Shown here: piece by piece, positions 44,470 to 54,912 of the stretch
Numbering within the stretch: position 1 is the first letter of the stretch
Layout: each line of letters begins with the position of its first letter
Origin: Pseudomonas sp. Fl4BN1
GTDB lineage: Bacteria > Pseudomonadota > Gammaproteobacteria > Pseudomonadales > Pseudomonadaceae
Reading direction: 5' to 3'
Assembly: GCF_009908285.1 (NCBI RefSeq)
Contig: NZ_JAAARM010000010.1
Location: 124,001-188,000 of the forward strand
Length of the DNA stretch: 64,000 nt
Notes under the pieces: model-generated
What the model was told of the DNA's origin: nothing
Databases searched by the model: none
The model's input: only the letters and a program-made list of their open reading frames with translations
Translations under genes and position numbers: made by a program

Positions 44470-45405
44470 TCAGCGTAGCCCCGGGTCGGGCTGCACCAGA
44501 TGCCGCCAGGGGAAGATCTGCCGGGAGAAGTGTTGTACGTATCCGCCGGTAGTGGCCTGAATGACCATGAACTGCAGCCCGGGTCGAATGGCTTGTAGTG
44601 CTTCAAGCTGTTCCAGGCTCAGGCAGGTATTGCGCAAGCGCAGCACCCGCAGTAGCTCGCAGGCCGGGCTGGAGAACAGTTTTTCATAGGCCGCGAAGGG
44701 GGTGACGGCCTGTGTTTCGCGGTTGTTCGACCAGGTCTGCTGCAGTTCGCTCGACTCGGTGAAATCCAGGCTGATCAGCCCTGGAAGATTGTCCGAAACG
44801 GCCAGGTTATCGATGAAGCCTTGGGTATCGGAGCCGCCTGCAACACGCAGTAATGCAAGGTGCGGCAGATCGACCTGGAAGAAGCTTGAGTCGGGAGCAT
44901 TGGGCAGGGTCAGTTCGCCCAAGTGAGGCGCCTTTGCCACGAATCGAGCGATCTCTCCTGCCTCCTCCATGATGCTGCCGGCCTTTTGGATCAACGAGAC
45001 ATTGTGGTCCTGCGGTTCGGTCGGGCGAATCGACAGTGACCTGAGCCTGGGGAAGGTCACGCGGCTGTCCAGCAGTGGAGTGAACTCCCATTCGCGGGTG
45101 CCGTTTGCACCTTCATCCGGCCCGCAGAAAGCCAGGGAACTGATGATACTCGCCACGTCCTGTTCCGCCAGGCAATCCAGGGTCCAGGCAAAGGGTTCAT
45201 CCCATAGTTCGCCGTGAAACTCCACATGCAGTCCGTCGCGCATGGGGGCTAGGGCCAGGTAGTTGTAGTCACTGATCCACAGCGGCCCTGTCGGGTTGTC
45301 GAGATTGTCACCCCTGTCGCCTGCCTGAGTTCTGGTGAACTCATGAATGCGTTGCTGCAGAGCCAGCAAGCGCAGGTAACCGGGTGAAGACAAGGGGCTG
45401 GGCAT
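44470..45405 (-). CDS. leucine-rich-repeat-like protein (STM4015-type)
   Basis: 311 residues from MPSPLSSPGYLRLLALQQRI. The middle and C-terminal parts contain irregular leucine-rich turns: FPRLRSLSIRP, APHLGELTLPN, LPHLALLRVAGG, LPGLISLDFTES and CELLRVLRLRNTCLSLEQLEAL. There is no signal peptide, so it is cytoplasmic unless exported by another route. Similar proteins often occur near WGR/STM40xx clusters, not seen here. The longer frame (to 45597) covers a divergent gene's upstream region and is not used. Confidence 0.7.
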   Translation of the reverse strand: MPSPLSSPGYLRLLALQQRIHEFTRTQAGDRGDNLDNPTGPLWISDYNYLALAPMRDGLHVEFHGELWDEPFAWTLDCLAEQDVASIISSLAFCGPDEGANGTREWEFTPLLDSRVTFPRLRSLSIRPTEPQDHNVSLIQKAGSIMEEAGEIARFVAKAPHLGELTLPNAPDSSFFQVDLPHLALLRVAGGSDTQGFIDNLAVSDNLPGLISLDFTESSELQQTWSNNRETQAVTPFAAYEKLFSSPACELLRVLRLRNTCLSLEQLEALQAIRPGLQFMVIQATTGGYVQHFSRQIFPWRHLVQPDPGLR

Positions 45406-45528
45406 CGGCTGAAATCCGCAGTAGGAGGTGTGGTCGGGCCGGCGGCATGGTGCCGTCTGGGCGACGTTGGCAGAGACTGATGATAACCAATCAATCTGCT
45501 TGTGTCGGCTTCGGGCCAGCGTTGAGCC

Positions 45529-45966
45529 GTGGATGTTTTGATCGCCAGTAAAATTGTGTCTCATCACCCCGGCTCGCTCAATTGCCTCGACCTCCAATGT
45601 CCCGGATGTTGGGACCCCCGGGCTCTGGTTCGCCGGCCGCTGGTGGGCCAGATGCGTGCCTCTGGACGGGGGGGTATTGCCCTCCGTACCACTCAGTCGA
45701 ATACCGTGCGCAACCGCGTGGCTGTCAACGGAGTGGTTTACAAAGCCCCGGTCGGCCTGGAAGTCGGAGCCACAATCAAATGCAAATCCCTTGGGTGTGG
45801 CATCAGTATTCAGGTGCGCAAATGCTCAGCGCGTTGTGCGGTGCCCGGCTCAATCGCGGTGTTGAGCCGAGCAGTGGATCAGCGATGGGTGACCGACAGC
45901 TGGCTGATGATGCAGATCGAGCCGTCGTCCGCCGGGGTGTTGGTGTTGAAGTCGATCTGGTTGTAG
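45529..45966 (+). CDS. uncertain cysteine-containing protein
   Basis: A GTG-started frame of 145 codons with CPGCWDPRALVRRPLVGQM, NTVRNRVAVNGVVYKAPVGL and EVGATIKCKSLGCGISIQVR. Its cysteine pairs (CPGC, CKSLGC, CSARC) suggest metal binding. The last 30 codons are antisense to the alginate lyase gene, and the ribosome site is poor, so the frame may be a truncated gene or chance. Confidence 0.35.
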   Translation: MDVLIASKIVSHHPGSLNCLDLQCPGCWDPRALVRRPLVGQMRASGRGGIALRTTQSNTVRNRVAVNGVVYKAPVGLEVGATIKCKSLGCGISIQVRKCSARCAVPGSIAVLSRAVDQRWVTDSWLMMQIEPSSAGVLVLKSIWL

Positions 45967-46553
45967 ATCCCGCCATGGAAGTCGAAGACCTGGCCGCTCC
46001 AGGACGCATCCAGCGCCTGTGGCGGAGAGCTTGCCGACTTGCCGTTGCAACTGGCACTGACGCTGATGAGCCCACTGGAGGTGCTGTGGATACTCACTAG
46101 GAACAAGGCTCCGAGAGCTACGCCACTGAGCAGCAGGACTGGGGTCGGGTCGGCCCCGTTGAAGCTCTTGCGCAAGGCGAAGGTCAACGAAGCCTTGTCC
46201 CAGAACACCTTGACGGCCGGGTTCACGTCATTGCGCACATGCATTTGTGCAATCACCACTTTTTTCGCGGAGTTGACCTTGGTCAGGCTCATCTGTTGCT
46301 GGTTCCAATGATCCGAGGCGCTACCCAGCGACCAGTATCCGGACTCCTTCCATTCGCAGCGGGTTCGCTGGGTGCTCTTGCTCGAGGCTCCCCGGGTGGG
46401 AGCGCAAAGTTGTATCGAGCCATCTGACAGGCGGGTGATCACGCTTGGGCACTGAACCAGGGCCGCGTTGCCGTTCAATTCCAGGGCCACCGGGTTGGTG
46501 GTTGAAGTGGGCAGTGGGGTGGCGATATCGAGTGCGCTGATGTCTACAGTCAT
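45879..46553 (-). CDS. PL7-family alginate lyase
   Basis: 224 residues with the three PL7 signature regions: RTRCEWKESGYW (the R-x-E-x-R strand), VVIAQMHVRN (QIH-type catalytic His) and FDFHGGIYNQIDFN (the YFKxGxYNQ strand with catalytic Tyr). It cleaves alginate by beta-elimination. There is no signal peptide, so export would need another system or the enzyme acts inside. ATG 46553 has AAGGA nine bases upstream; ATG 46562 is the alternative. Confidence 0.85.
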   Translation of the reverse strand: MTVDISALDIATPLPTSTTNPVALELNGNAALVQCPSVITRLSDGSIQLCAPTRGASSKSTQRTRCEWKESGYWSLGSASDHWNQQQMSLTKVNSAKKVVIAQMHVRNDVNPAVKVFWDKASLTFALRKSFNGADPTPVLLLSGVALGALFLVSIHSTSSGLISVSASCNGKSASSPPQALDASWSGQVFDFHGGIYNQIDFNTNTPADDGSICIISQLSVTHR

Positions 46554-46801
46554 GACGGTCATCCTTGTAGTGAAACACGCTTGAGATGGACGCCTGGATG
46601 TTCTTGGTTCTTGGTGGGCGCTGTCAGTTGGAGGTTATTCCCAGGGCCGGCAGGGTGAGGGCCCTGTGCCGGGCCTGCCATGGGTACTGACCGGAAGGCG
46701 TGGCACGAGGTGCTCAATGCTCAAGATGCAGGTGCCGATGCCTGAACTAAAAATAGCCTTGAAAGTCCCATGGGCATCATTTACGGACTTGAGGAAATAC
46801 T

Positions 46802-47191
46802 GTGAAAACTCGTCTTGCAACGCTCTGCGCCGCGGCTCTGGCCTTGACCTTGCCGATTCTCGCTGGGGCTGCGACCCAGGCCGCGGTGGCAGAGCCGGCG
46901 TATCAAAGCCAGGTGGCGCGCTATCAGTGCGAGGGCAAGGTGCGTATCGATGCGGCCTACCTGAATATCGACAACGGCTCCTCGTTCGCCACGCTGTACT
47001 ACAAGGATCAGCTGATCCCCATGCACATTGCCCGTTCGGCTTCAGGCGCCCTGTATGTGGCAGAGGATGAGCAACACAGCTTTCGCTGGCACACCAAGGG
47101 CAAGATGGCCGTGCTGTCGTTCATGGAGGCTGATCACACTGCCGAGGAACAAACGCTGCTCAAGGACTGCAAAGAGATCGATCCTCAGTAA
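46802..47191 (+). CDS. MliC/PliC-type C-type lysozyme inhibitor
   Basis: A 129-residue secreted protein. The signal peptide is residues 1-23 (CAAALALTLPILAGAA). The mature part matches the MliC domain: YQCEGKVRIDAAYLNIDNGS, ATLYYKDQLIPMHIARSASG and YVAEDEQHSFRWHTKGKMAV, with two Cys (RYQC, KDC) forming the usual disulfide. There is no lipobox Cys at the cleavage site, so it is periplasmic (PliC-like). The start is GTG at 46802 with GAGGAAA upstream. It protects against host lysozyme. Confidence 0.88.
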   Translation: MKTRLATLCAAALALTLPILAGAATQAAVAEPAYQSQVARYQCEGKVRIDAAYLNIDNGSSFATLYYKDQLIPMHIARSASGALYVAEDEQHSFRWHTKGKMAVLSFMEADHTAEEQTLLKDCKEIDPQ

Positions 47192-47218
47192 CTCTCCCGC
47201 ATCGCGCTTTCTTTCAGG

Positions 47219-47247
47219 CAAAAAAAAGCCCGCGGGAGAGAGCGGGC
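47219..47247 (-). terminator. intrinsic terminator oriented leftwards
   Basis: Read on the minus strand, GCCCGCTCTCTCCCGCGGGC is followed by eight T residues. No minus-strand gene lies upstream of it, so it must end an unannotated transcript or serve only as the reverse half of a bidirectional terminator. Confidence 0.75.
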
Positions 47248-47269
47248 GAACGTAGTTGCTTGAATGAGC
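47219..47269 (-). ncRNA. candidate minus-strand small RNA
   Basis: An extended -10 element (TGTGTATAGT; TATAGT = 47276-47281 on the minus strand) lies directly upstream of CACTTTGCTCATTCAAGC and the terminator above, giving an RNA of about 50 nt. No good -35 is seen. The remaining bases to 47506 hold nothing else I can support. Confidence 0.35.
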
Positions 47270-47506
47270 AAAGTGACTATACACAGCTGGAATCGGCGCC
47301 TGGATGAAAGAACTTTCATCTTCGACCCAGGTGCCTCGGCGCGATTCAATACCGCTTTGTTCAGGCTATCCGGCAGCGGGTTGGCTCAGGCAAAAGGTTG
47401 CCCGTGAGAGCCCCTGGACAGAGTTTTGTCGATAAACCCCGAGCCGGGTCGGATCTGTTCTAACCTGAAATGGCAAGTCAAAATCCCTTCAGGAAGAGAG
47501 GTGGGC

Positions 47507-47665
47507 ATGGCAACACAACAGCAACGCCCTTATGAGCATGAACGCAGCGATGAAACGGCGCAGTGCGAGGTTGAGCACGAGGAGCCGCCACCGCAAACCT
47601 GGAAACATCCGGACGATGGCAAGAGCCTGTCGGAACTCGACGAAGAACGTCCCCTGAAGCCCTGA
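47507..47665 (+). CDS. 52-residue acidic hydrophilic protein
   Basis: MATQQQRPYEHERSDETAQC, then EEPPPQTWKHPDDGKSLSEL. Disordered and charged, no membrane segment. AGAGAGG precedes the ATG. A GC-rich hairpin (GCCCCGCTCCCGAGCGGGGC, 47672-47691) right after the stop likely ends transcription. Confidence 0.6.
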   Translation: MATQQQRPYEHERSDETAQCEVEHEEPPPQTWKHPDDGKSLSELDEERPLKP

Positions 47666-47811
47666 CCGACAGCCCCGCTCCCGAGCGGGGCTTGTCGTTT
47701 GTGACGAGTGCTGGCAGTCGCGATGGCTGAGCATCGCGGCGGCTCTGTTACCATTGCCTGCTTTTTCGCCCCCGCAAGTGGGGGCGGTCTGTCCATTCAA
47801 GGGAAACATTC

Positions 47812-48132
47812 ATGATTGTCACCACCACCGCCCACATTGAAGGCCGGGAAATTGCTGCCTACCTGGATATCGTCAGCGCCGAGTCTGTGCAGGGGATCAA
47901 CGTGGTCCGCGACCTGTTCGCCGGTATGCGCGATTTCTTCGGTGGTCGCTCCCAGACCCTGGAGCGCGCCTTGAAGGAGGCCCGGATCCAGGCCACCGAT
48001 GAAATCAAGGCGCGCGCCCGTCAGTGCAACGCCGATGCGGTGGTTGGCCTGGACTTCGAGATCAGCATGCCTTCAGGGCGCGGCGGCATGGTGGTGGTGT
48101 TTGTCACCGGTACCGCAGTCAAGCTCAAGTAG
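47812..48132 (+). CDS. YbjQ/UPF0145 family protein
   Basis: A 106-residue protein of the putative heavy-metal-binding YbjQ family: MIVTTTAHIEGREIAAYLDI, SAESVQGINVVRDLFAGMRD, then ARQCNADAVVGLDFEISMPS. AAGGGAAA precedes the ATG. It forms pentameric rings in known relatives; function unclear. Confidence 0.9.
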   Translation: MIVTTTAHIEGREIAAYLDIVSAESVQGINVVRDLFAGMRDFFGGRSQTLERALKEARIQATDEIKARARQCNADAVVGLDFEISMPSGRGGMVVVFVTGTAVKLK

Positions 48133-48153
48133 TCTTCAACCCGCTACTGCTGT

Positions 48154-48546
48154 TCAGCTCCCCATCGGGGTGCACAGTTCCACCAGGGTGCCGTCCGGGC
48201 AACGTACATAGGACACCGTCTGCCCCCAGGGTTTGCTGTTGGGGGCGGCGAGCTCACGGGCGCCCTGTTGCAGCGCCCGGGCATGGGCGGCGTGAACGTC
48301 TTCGGTGACCAGTCCCAGCTCCATGCCCAAGGGTTGCGGCGAGGAGTGGGCGGCGACGTGCCCTGTCTTGAAGTTCATTTGCGCCAGGGCGTGGTCGGCG
48401 AAGGCCAGGGTGGTGCTGCCGGTTTCCAGCTCGCCATAGCTGCCGGACTCGTGAAGAAAACGTCGCTTGAAACCGAAGGCCTGCTCAAAGAACCGCAAGG
48501 AGCTCTCGACCTCGGGAACATAGATGATGGTATAGCCGAATCGCAT
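48154..48546 (-). CDS. VOC-family protein (glyoxalase-like)
   Basis: 130 residues with paired beta-alpha-beta modules: MRFGYTIIYVPEVESSLRFF, GSYGELETGSTTLAFADHAL and GMELGLVTEDVHAAHARALQ, ending YVRCPDGTLVELCTPM. Residues Glu in SYGELETG and Glu in VELC are metal-ligand candidates. Substrate unknown. Confidence 0.88.
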   Translation of the reverse strand: MRFGYTIIYVPEVESSLRFFEQAFGFKRRFLHESGSYGELETGSTTLAFADHALAQMNFKTGHVAAHSSPQPLGMELGLVTEDVHAAHARALQQGARELAAPNSKPWGQTVSYVRCPDGTLVELCTPMGS

Positions 48547-48633
48547 GGGTTGATCTTCCCTGTCTATTGATAAGAGGGCGAAAATCTAGCATGCATTCGT
48601 CGCTCGGGAAGGCCTTTGCTGTAAGGCCTTGTT

Positions 48634-50271
48634 TCATTGTCGATACTCCTCGAAGTGCCAGCCCTGCGCCGACCATTCCAGCCTGTGGGTCGGCTCCAGG
48701 GCCTGGAGAAAGTCCTGGTCGTGGGATGCCACCAGCAACGCCCCGGGAAAGCCGCGCAGGGCCTGTTCGAAGGCCTGCACCGACTCCAGATCCAGATGGT
48801 TGGTGGGCTCATCGAGCAGCAGCAAGCGAGCCGGATTGCCTCCCCACAACGCCAGCGCCAGGGCCGCTTTCAAGCGTTCTCCGCCGCTCAACAGCGCACA
48901 GGGTTGCTGCACTCGCTGTGCATCCAGCTGCAGGCGCGCCAGGCGGGTGCGCAAAGCGCCTTCCTCCAGCGTGTCGGTGGTGCCCAGTTGATCCAACAAC
49001 GAACGTTCAGGGTCCAGTTGCACCAGGTGCTGATCCAGGTAAGCGCAAGCCACCATTACCCGAGATGCTCCGCTCAGAGGTTGTAGCTGGCCGGCGAGCA
49101 TCTTCAGCAAGGTGGATTTGCCACAGCCGTTGGGACCGACCAAGGCAATGCGTACCGGGCCGGTGACGGTGCAGGTCAGGTAGGACGCCGGCGACCGACT
49201 GTCCAGCCAGGGCAGTTGCGCCTGTAGCAGGTTGAACACCGGTTGGCCCGGGTGCAGGGTGGTCGCAGGCAGGGTGAGCAAGGTCGCTTGCTCAGGGGTG
49301 ACTCGAGCGTAGGCGTTGCGTACCTGGTCGTCGAGTGCGCTCTTGTGCAGCTGATGGCTGTGGCGCACCTGGCCCATGATGTTCCTGGCAGCGCCCAGTA
49401 GCTTGGCTCGCTCAAAACCGGAGACATTGGCGGTCTTGGCCGATTTGCGCGAAGCGGCGGCGTGGCGCTGGATGGTGTCGTGCTCCTGTTGCAGGCGCCG
49501 ATGTTCGCGACTGCGCTGGTTACGGGCGTGCTCCAGAGCGGCCTGCGCCGCTTCGTTGTGGGCCTGGCGCTGGGCCTGGAACAGGGTGTAGTTGCCGCCA
49601 TAGACCTGGGCACCCAAAGGGCCAAGCTCGACAATCCGTTGCACCTGCATCAGCAACTGCCGGTCATGGCTGACCAGAATCAGGCCGCGGTGCCAGTGGC
49701 GCAATTGCTCCATCAGCCAGCGGCGTCCGGCGCGATCCAGATGGTTGCTGGGTTCGTCGAGCAATAACAGGTCGGCGTCACTGAGCAGGGCGCCGATCAG
49801 TATCACCCGGGCCCGTTGCCCACCGCTCAGGGGCGCGACGGGATCGTCCGGCTCCAGCTGTTCCAGGCCGGCGGCATCCAGTGACTGGCGCAGGCGTTCG
49901 GCCAGATCCCAGCGCTCATTCACTTGCTGCAGATCCTCCAGGCTGGCCGTGCCGGCGGCCAGGCGTTCCAGGGCACACAAGGTCGCGGCAACGCCCGCGA
50001 GCTCGGCGACACTCTGCTCGGAATGCGTCGACGAGTCCTGGGGCACATAGGCCAGGCGCGCGTTGCGGTTGATGCTGCCGGAAGAAGGTTGCAGTTCGCC
50101 GGCAATCAGCCGCAACAGCAGGGATTTGCCCATGCCGTTACGCCCGACGATGGCCGTGGGCTGGCGGTCGAAACTCAGGTTCAGGGTGTTGATCAGGATT
50201 TCGCCATCGGCGAATTGGTAAGTCAGCTGGTTCAGGGAAACCAGCGCAGGCAGCCGTGTGACGTGAGTCAT
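48634..50271 (-). CDS. ABC-F family ATPase
   Basis: A 545-residue soluble protein with two ATP-binding cassettes and no membrane part. Cassette 1: Walker A IVGRNGMGKSLLLRL, signature PLSGGQRARVILIGAL, Walker B LLLLDEPSNHLDRAG. A linker with a basic helical arm follows (RSREHRRLQQEHDTIQRHAA). Cassette 2: VGPNGCGKSTLLKML, LLSGGERLKAALALAL, LLLLDEPTNHLDLES. ABC-F proteins act on the ribosome (translation rescue or antibiotic protection). GGAGG precedes ATG 50271. Confidence 0.95.
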   Translation of the reverse strand: MTHVTRLPALVSLNQLTYQFADGEILINTLNLSFDRQPTAIVGRNGMGKSLLLRLIAGELQPSSGSINRNARLAYVPQDSSTHSEQSVAELAGVAATLCALERLAAGTASLEDLQQVNERWDLAERLRQSLDAAGLEQLEPDDPVAPLSGGQRARVILIGALLSDADLLLLDEPSNHLDRAGRRWLMEQLRHWHRGLILVSHDRQLLMQVQRIVELGPLGAQVYGGNYTLFQAQRQAHNEAAQAALEHARNQRSREHRRLQQEHDTIQRHAAASRKSAKTANVSGFERAKLLGAARNIMGQVRHSHQLHKSALDDQVRNAYARVTPEQATLLTLPATTLHPGQPVFNLLQAQLPWLDSRSPASYLTCTVTGPVRIALVGPNGCGKSTLLKMLAGQLQPLSGASRVMVACAYLDQHLVQLDPERSLLDQLGTTDTLEEGALRTRLARLQLDAQRVQQPCALLSGGERLKAALALALWGGNPARLLLLDEPTNHLDLESVQAFEQALRGFPGALLVASHDQDFLQALEPTHRLEWSAQGWHFEEYRQ

Positions 50272-50434
50272 CAGCACCTCCGGAAAATGTGGGGACAGGC
50301 CAACGAGCGCTTGCAGGGCTCGTCGCGGATACATTTTGGAAGGCTTAGTTGTTCACGTCGGCAATCATCCTGGGACGGGAAAGAAGGCGCGTAGCCTAAC
50401 GCCGGGATGCGGTACCTGACAAGGGGCGATGTGT

Positions 50435-51517
50435 TTACGCGAGGACCGCCACCGCCTTGATCTGGGCCCAGAGCCGTTGGCCGGGATGCAGCTTGAGCTG
50501 GTCCCGGGAGTAGCGGGTGATACGCGCCAGCAATGGCGTGCCGGCGGCGTCCAGGCGTACCAGCACATGGGCAGCGTTGTCCGCCGGGATCTCGTCGCTG
50601 ACCGTCACTGGCAGGCGGTTGAGGATGCTGCTGTGTTCACTGGCTTGCAGGCTCAGGCTGACGTCCCGGGCCTGGACCTTGAAGCGCAGGGACTTGCCTA
50701 GCGCCACGGGCCCATGGGCCACGCGTATGTTCAGCTCGCTGCCAGGCAGTTGCAGGGCCAGCAATTGGTAGGCCTCGTCGTAGTGGCTGACCTGCCCCTC
50801 GACCACCACGCCGGCGTCATCACCCAGGGCCAGAGGCAGGTCCAGGCGTGCCAGGGTTTCGCCGATGGGGCCGCTGGCCAGCGCCCGGCCGTCGCTGAGC
50901 AGGACGATGTGGTCGGCCAGGCGCGCCACCTCATCCTGGGAATGACTGACGTACAACACCGGGATGTCCAGTTCGTCGTGCAGGCGTTCCAGATAGGGCA
51001 GGATTTCACTTTTGCGTTTTGAGTCCAGGGCTGCCAGGGGCTCATCCATCAGCAGCAATCGCGGACTGGTGAGCAGGGCTCGGGCGATGCCGATGCGCTG
51101 GCGTTCACCGCCCGAAAGGTGTTGCGGATGGCGTTGCAGCAAGTGGCCGATTCCCAGCAGCTCGGTGGCTTGGGCCATGTCCACCCGACGTCGTGCCCTG
51201 GGGATGCGGCGCAGGCCGAATTCCAGGTTGGCCTGTACGGACAAATGCGTAAACAGGCTGGCTTCCTGGAAGACATAACCCAGGGAGCGCTTGTGAGGCG
51301 GGACGAAGAGCTTGCGCTGGCTGTCTTGCCAGACTTCGTCGTTGACCTGGATCCGCCCGCGTCCGGCTTTTTCCAGGCCGGCGATGCAGCGCAGGCAGGT
51401 GGTCTTGCCCGAGCCCGAGTGGCCATACAGCGCAGTGACGCCGCGCCCCGGCAGTTGCAGATCGAGGTCCAGGGCGAAGTCGTGGTAGCCCAGCTGCAGT
51501 TTGACGTGAATACTCAT
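50435..51517 (-). CDS. modC: molybdate ABC transporter ATPase ModC
   Basis: A 360-residue ATPase. Walker [15 protein letters not shown], signature [16 protein letters not shown], Walker [17 protein letters not shown]. The C-terminal 70 residues form the ModC TOBE/Mop domain ([20 protein letters not shown]), which senses molybdate. It starts 4 bp after the modB stop, so modABC is one operon. A second Mop-like part is typical of full ModC and present here by length. Confidence 0.96.
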   Translation of the reverse strand: MSIHVKLQLGYHDFALDLDLQLPGRGVTALYGHSGSGKTTCLRCIAGLEKAGRGRIQVNDEVWQDSQRKLFVPPHKRSLGYVFQEASLFTHLSVQANLEFGLRRIPRARRRVDMAQATELLGIGHLLQRHPQHLSGGERQRIGIARALLTSPRLLLMDEPLAALDSKRKSEILPYLERLHDELDIPVLYVSHSQDEVARLADHIVLLSDGRALASGPIGETLARLDLPLALGDDAGVVVEGQVSHYDEAYQLLALQLPGSELNIRVAHGPVALGKSLRFKVQARDVSLSLQASEHSSILNRLPVTVSDEIPADNAAHVLVRLDAAGTPLLARITRYSRDQLKLHPGQRLWAQIKAVAVLA

Positions 51518-51521
51518 CGAT

Positions 51522-52202
51522 TCAGCTCCAGCCGGCTTTGGTCTTGCGGCTGGAGTACAGCGCCAGCAGCACCAGGAACGAGAACACCAGCATGGCTCCG
51601 GCCAGCCAATGGGCCTGGGCGTATTCCATGGCCTCGACGTGGTCGTAGATCTGCACTGAGACCACCCGGGTCTTGTTGGGGATGTTGCCGCCGATCATCA
51701 GTACCACGCCGAACTCGCCGACGGTGTGGGCGAAACCGAGGATCGAAGCGGTGATGAAGCCCGGCCGTGCCAGGGGCAGGATCACCGTGAAGAAGGTGTC
51801 CCAGGGATTGGCACGCAAGGTGGCGGCCACTTCCAGCGGGCGGCTGCCAATGGCGGAAAAGGCGTTCTGCAGCGGTTGCACCACAAACGGCATGGAGTAG
51901 ATCACTGAACCCAGCACCAGGCCGCTGAAGCTGAAGGTCAGGGTGCCCAGCCCCAGGGACTGGGTGAGCTGGCCAAAGAAACCGTTGGGCCCGAGGGCCA
52001 GCAGCAAGTAGAAACCGATCACCGTGGGTGGCAGTACCAAGGGCAAGGCCACCACGGCGCCGATCGGGCCGCGCAGCCAGGAGCGGGTGCGCGACAGCCA
52101 CAAGGCAATCGGAGTGCCGATGACCAGCAGGATCAACGTCGTCAGGGACGCCAGTTTCAGGGTCAGCCAGATGGCGGAAAAATCGGCACTCGACAGGCTC
52201 AT
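51522..52202 (-). CDS. modB: molybdate ABC transporter permease ModB
   Basis: A 226-residue inner-membrane permease with five to six helices. The EAA-loop for ModC contact is [40 protein letters not shown] and [20 protein letters not shown] are typical of ModB. The stop of modA directly precedes its start (1 bp). Confidence 0.96.
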   Translation of the reverse strand: MSLSSADFSAIWLTLKLASLTTLILLVIGTPIALWLSRTRSWLRGPIGAVVALPLVLPPTVIGFYLLLALGPNGFFGQLTQSLGLGTLTFSFSGLVLGSVIYSMPFVVQPLQNAFSAIGSRPLEVAATLRANPWDTFFTVILPLARPGFITASILGFAHTVGEFGVVLMIGGNIPNKTRVVSVQIYDHVEAMEYAQAHWLAGAMLVFSFLVLLALYSSRKTKAGWS

Positions 52203-53144
<942 letters not shown>

Positions 53145-54209
53145 TCAGCGTCTGCGCAGTTGTGCCAGGGCCTGTTCGGCCAAGCGCAGGGTCAGCTCGT
53201 AGCTCGGCAGTTCGACCCCCAGGCGCAATGCTTGCCCGGACCACAGATTGGCAAAGTCTGCCTCATCCTTGGCCCGCAGCGGCATCAGCGCGCCGCCGGC
53301 CCGGGGGAAGGCCGGAGCCAGTGGGCTGATGGGGCCGATTTCGCGCATCACCCGGTTGATGATGCCCCGGGCCGGGCGTCCGGTGAACAGGTTGGTCAGC
53401 GCGGTCTCGCTTTCCTTGGCGTTGCGCAGGGCCCGGTGATGGGCGGCACTGATTTTGGCTTCCGGAGTGAACAGGTAGGCAGTACCCAGTTGGGCTGCCG
53501 ATGCGCCCAGGGCCAGCGCTGCGACAATGCCCCGGGCATCGCCGATACCGCCGGCGGCGATGACCGGCACGTTCACCGCATCGACGACCTGCGGCACCAG
53601 GGCCAGGGTGCCGACCTGGCTGTTGAGGTCATCGCTGAGGAAGATCGCCCGGTGGCCGCCGGCTTCGTAGCCCATGGCGATGATCGCGTCGCAACCACGC
53701 TCTTGCAGCCACAGGGCTTCATCAACGGTGCTGGCCGAGGACAGAATCTTGGCCCCGGTGGCCTTGACCCGGGCCAGTAACGTCGGTTCCGGCAGGCCGA
53801 AGTGAAAGCTCACCACCTCGGGCCGCAGCTCCTCCACCAACAGACAGCTGCTTTCATCGAAGGGCGCACGGGCGCTGACCGGGGTCGGCGCGTCGAAGTC
53901 GGCTCCCAGTTCGCGGTAATAGGGTTCCAGGGCGTTCTTCCAGCGGGTTTCCAGCTCGCTATCGACGGGCTGCGGCTGGTGACAGAAGAAGTTCAGGTTC
54001 AGCGGGTTGTGGGTGGCCGAACGGATGGCCTGCACTTCCTGGCGAATCTGCTCGGGGCTGAGCATGGCGCAGGGCAGGGAGCCCAGGGCGCCGGCTTGGG
54101 AGGCGCCGATCACCATGGCGGAGCCGGTGGCCCCGGCCATCGGTGCTTGAATGATCGGCAGTTCGATGCCCAGCAGATCGAGAAGGCGGCTATCAGTCCA
54201 TTGGCTCAT
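53145..54209 (-). CDS. nitronate monooxygenase (NMO/2-nitropropane dioxygenase family)
   Basis: A 354-residue FMN-dependent TIM-barrel enzyme. Marks: LPIIQAPMAGATGSAMVIGA (FMN site), LNFFCHQPQP, CDAIIAMGYEAGGHRAIF (family AGGH with catalytic His), VPVIAAGGIGDARGI and LGASAAQLGTAYLFTPEA. It oxidises alkyl nitronates such as propionate-3-nitronate, or acts as a related quinone-dependent reductase. It lies alone between the mod operon and a divergent gene. Confidence 0.92.
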   Translation of the reverse strand: MSQWTDSRLLDLLGIELPIIQAPMAGATGSAMVIGASQAGALGSLPCAMLSPEQIRQEVQAIRSATHNPLNLNFFCHQPQPVDSELETRWKNALEPYYRELGADFDAPTPVSARAPFDESSCLLVEELRPEVVSFHFGLPEPTLLARVKATGAKILSSASTVDEALWLQERGCDAIIAMGYEAGGHRAIFLSDDLNSQVGTLALVPQVVDAVNVPVIAAGGIGDARGIVAALALGASAAQLGTAYLFTPEAKISAAHHRALRNAKESETALTNLFTGRPARGIINRVMREIGPISPLAPAFPRAGGALMPLRAKDEADFANLWSGQALRLGVELPSYELTLRLAEQALAQLRRR

Positions 54210-54423
54210 TTGAAATTACCCTCCGACGGCAGAATGAGACGGTGCAGCGCAGGGTTTTATCAGGAGAGGGCGGCTCAAGGCCAGCTGACTTTGCCCGGCC
54301 AGGCTAAAAAGAACGGCGGTTTGCCATTGACGGAAAGGGTTGCAGGGTAGCTGTCGGCAGCCCCCGTGTAGCGCTAGACTGCGGCGGATATTCTCACTCA
54401 TTGCTGCATAAGGAAGGCTGACC

Positions 54424-54912
54424 ATGGATGTAAAACTGCGCGAAGTGCTGCCTTTCAGCGTTGCAGGATTGCAAGTGCGTACCCGCAATGCGGCAGAGCA
54501 ACAGGCGGACAGCGCGAAGATCGGGCCGATGTGGCAGCGTTTCTATATCGAGGACCTGTACGACAAGATCGCGCCCAGGCAGGCGGACTCCTTCGTCTAT
54601 GGCGTCTACTCGAATTACGAATCCGACGCCTCCGGGTACTTCGATGTAACCGCTGGTGCGGCTGTAGAGGGTTCCTGCGCCGATTATCCGAATGTCGACA
54701 TCCAGGGCGGCGACTACCTGATGTTCAGCGCCAAGGGCGCAATGCCCGATTGCGTGATCCAGACCTGGGGCCTGATCTGGGCCTATTTCCAGGACAACCC
54801 GCAGGTTCGCCGGGCCTTCGCCACTGATTTCGAGGTCTATACCAGCGCCGATTCGGTGGCGATCTACATTGGCGTTCAGCCCTCGGACGCGCTTTCCCGT
54901 TCCAGCAACTGA
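54424..54912 (+). CDS. GyrI-like effector-binding protein
   Basis: 162 residues with the GyrI/SbmC-like SHS2 fold pattern: LPFSVAGLQVRTRNAAEQQA at the start, IGPMWQRFYIEDLYDKIAP and VYGVYSNYESDASGYFDVTA in the middle. There is no DNA-binding domain, so it is a stand-alone ligand-binding or gyrase-inhibitor-like protein. AAGGAAGG precedes the ATG. Its 3' end overlaps the convergent ada gene by 37 bp. Confidence 0.85.
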   Translation: MDVKLREVLPFSVAGLQVRTRNAAEQQADSAKIGPMWQRFYIEDLYDKIAPRQADSFVYGVYSNYESDASGYFDVTAGAAVEGSCADYPNVDIQGGDYLMFSAKGAMPDCVIQTWGLIWAYFQDNPQVRRAFATDFEVYTSADSVAIYIGVQPSDALSRSSN

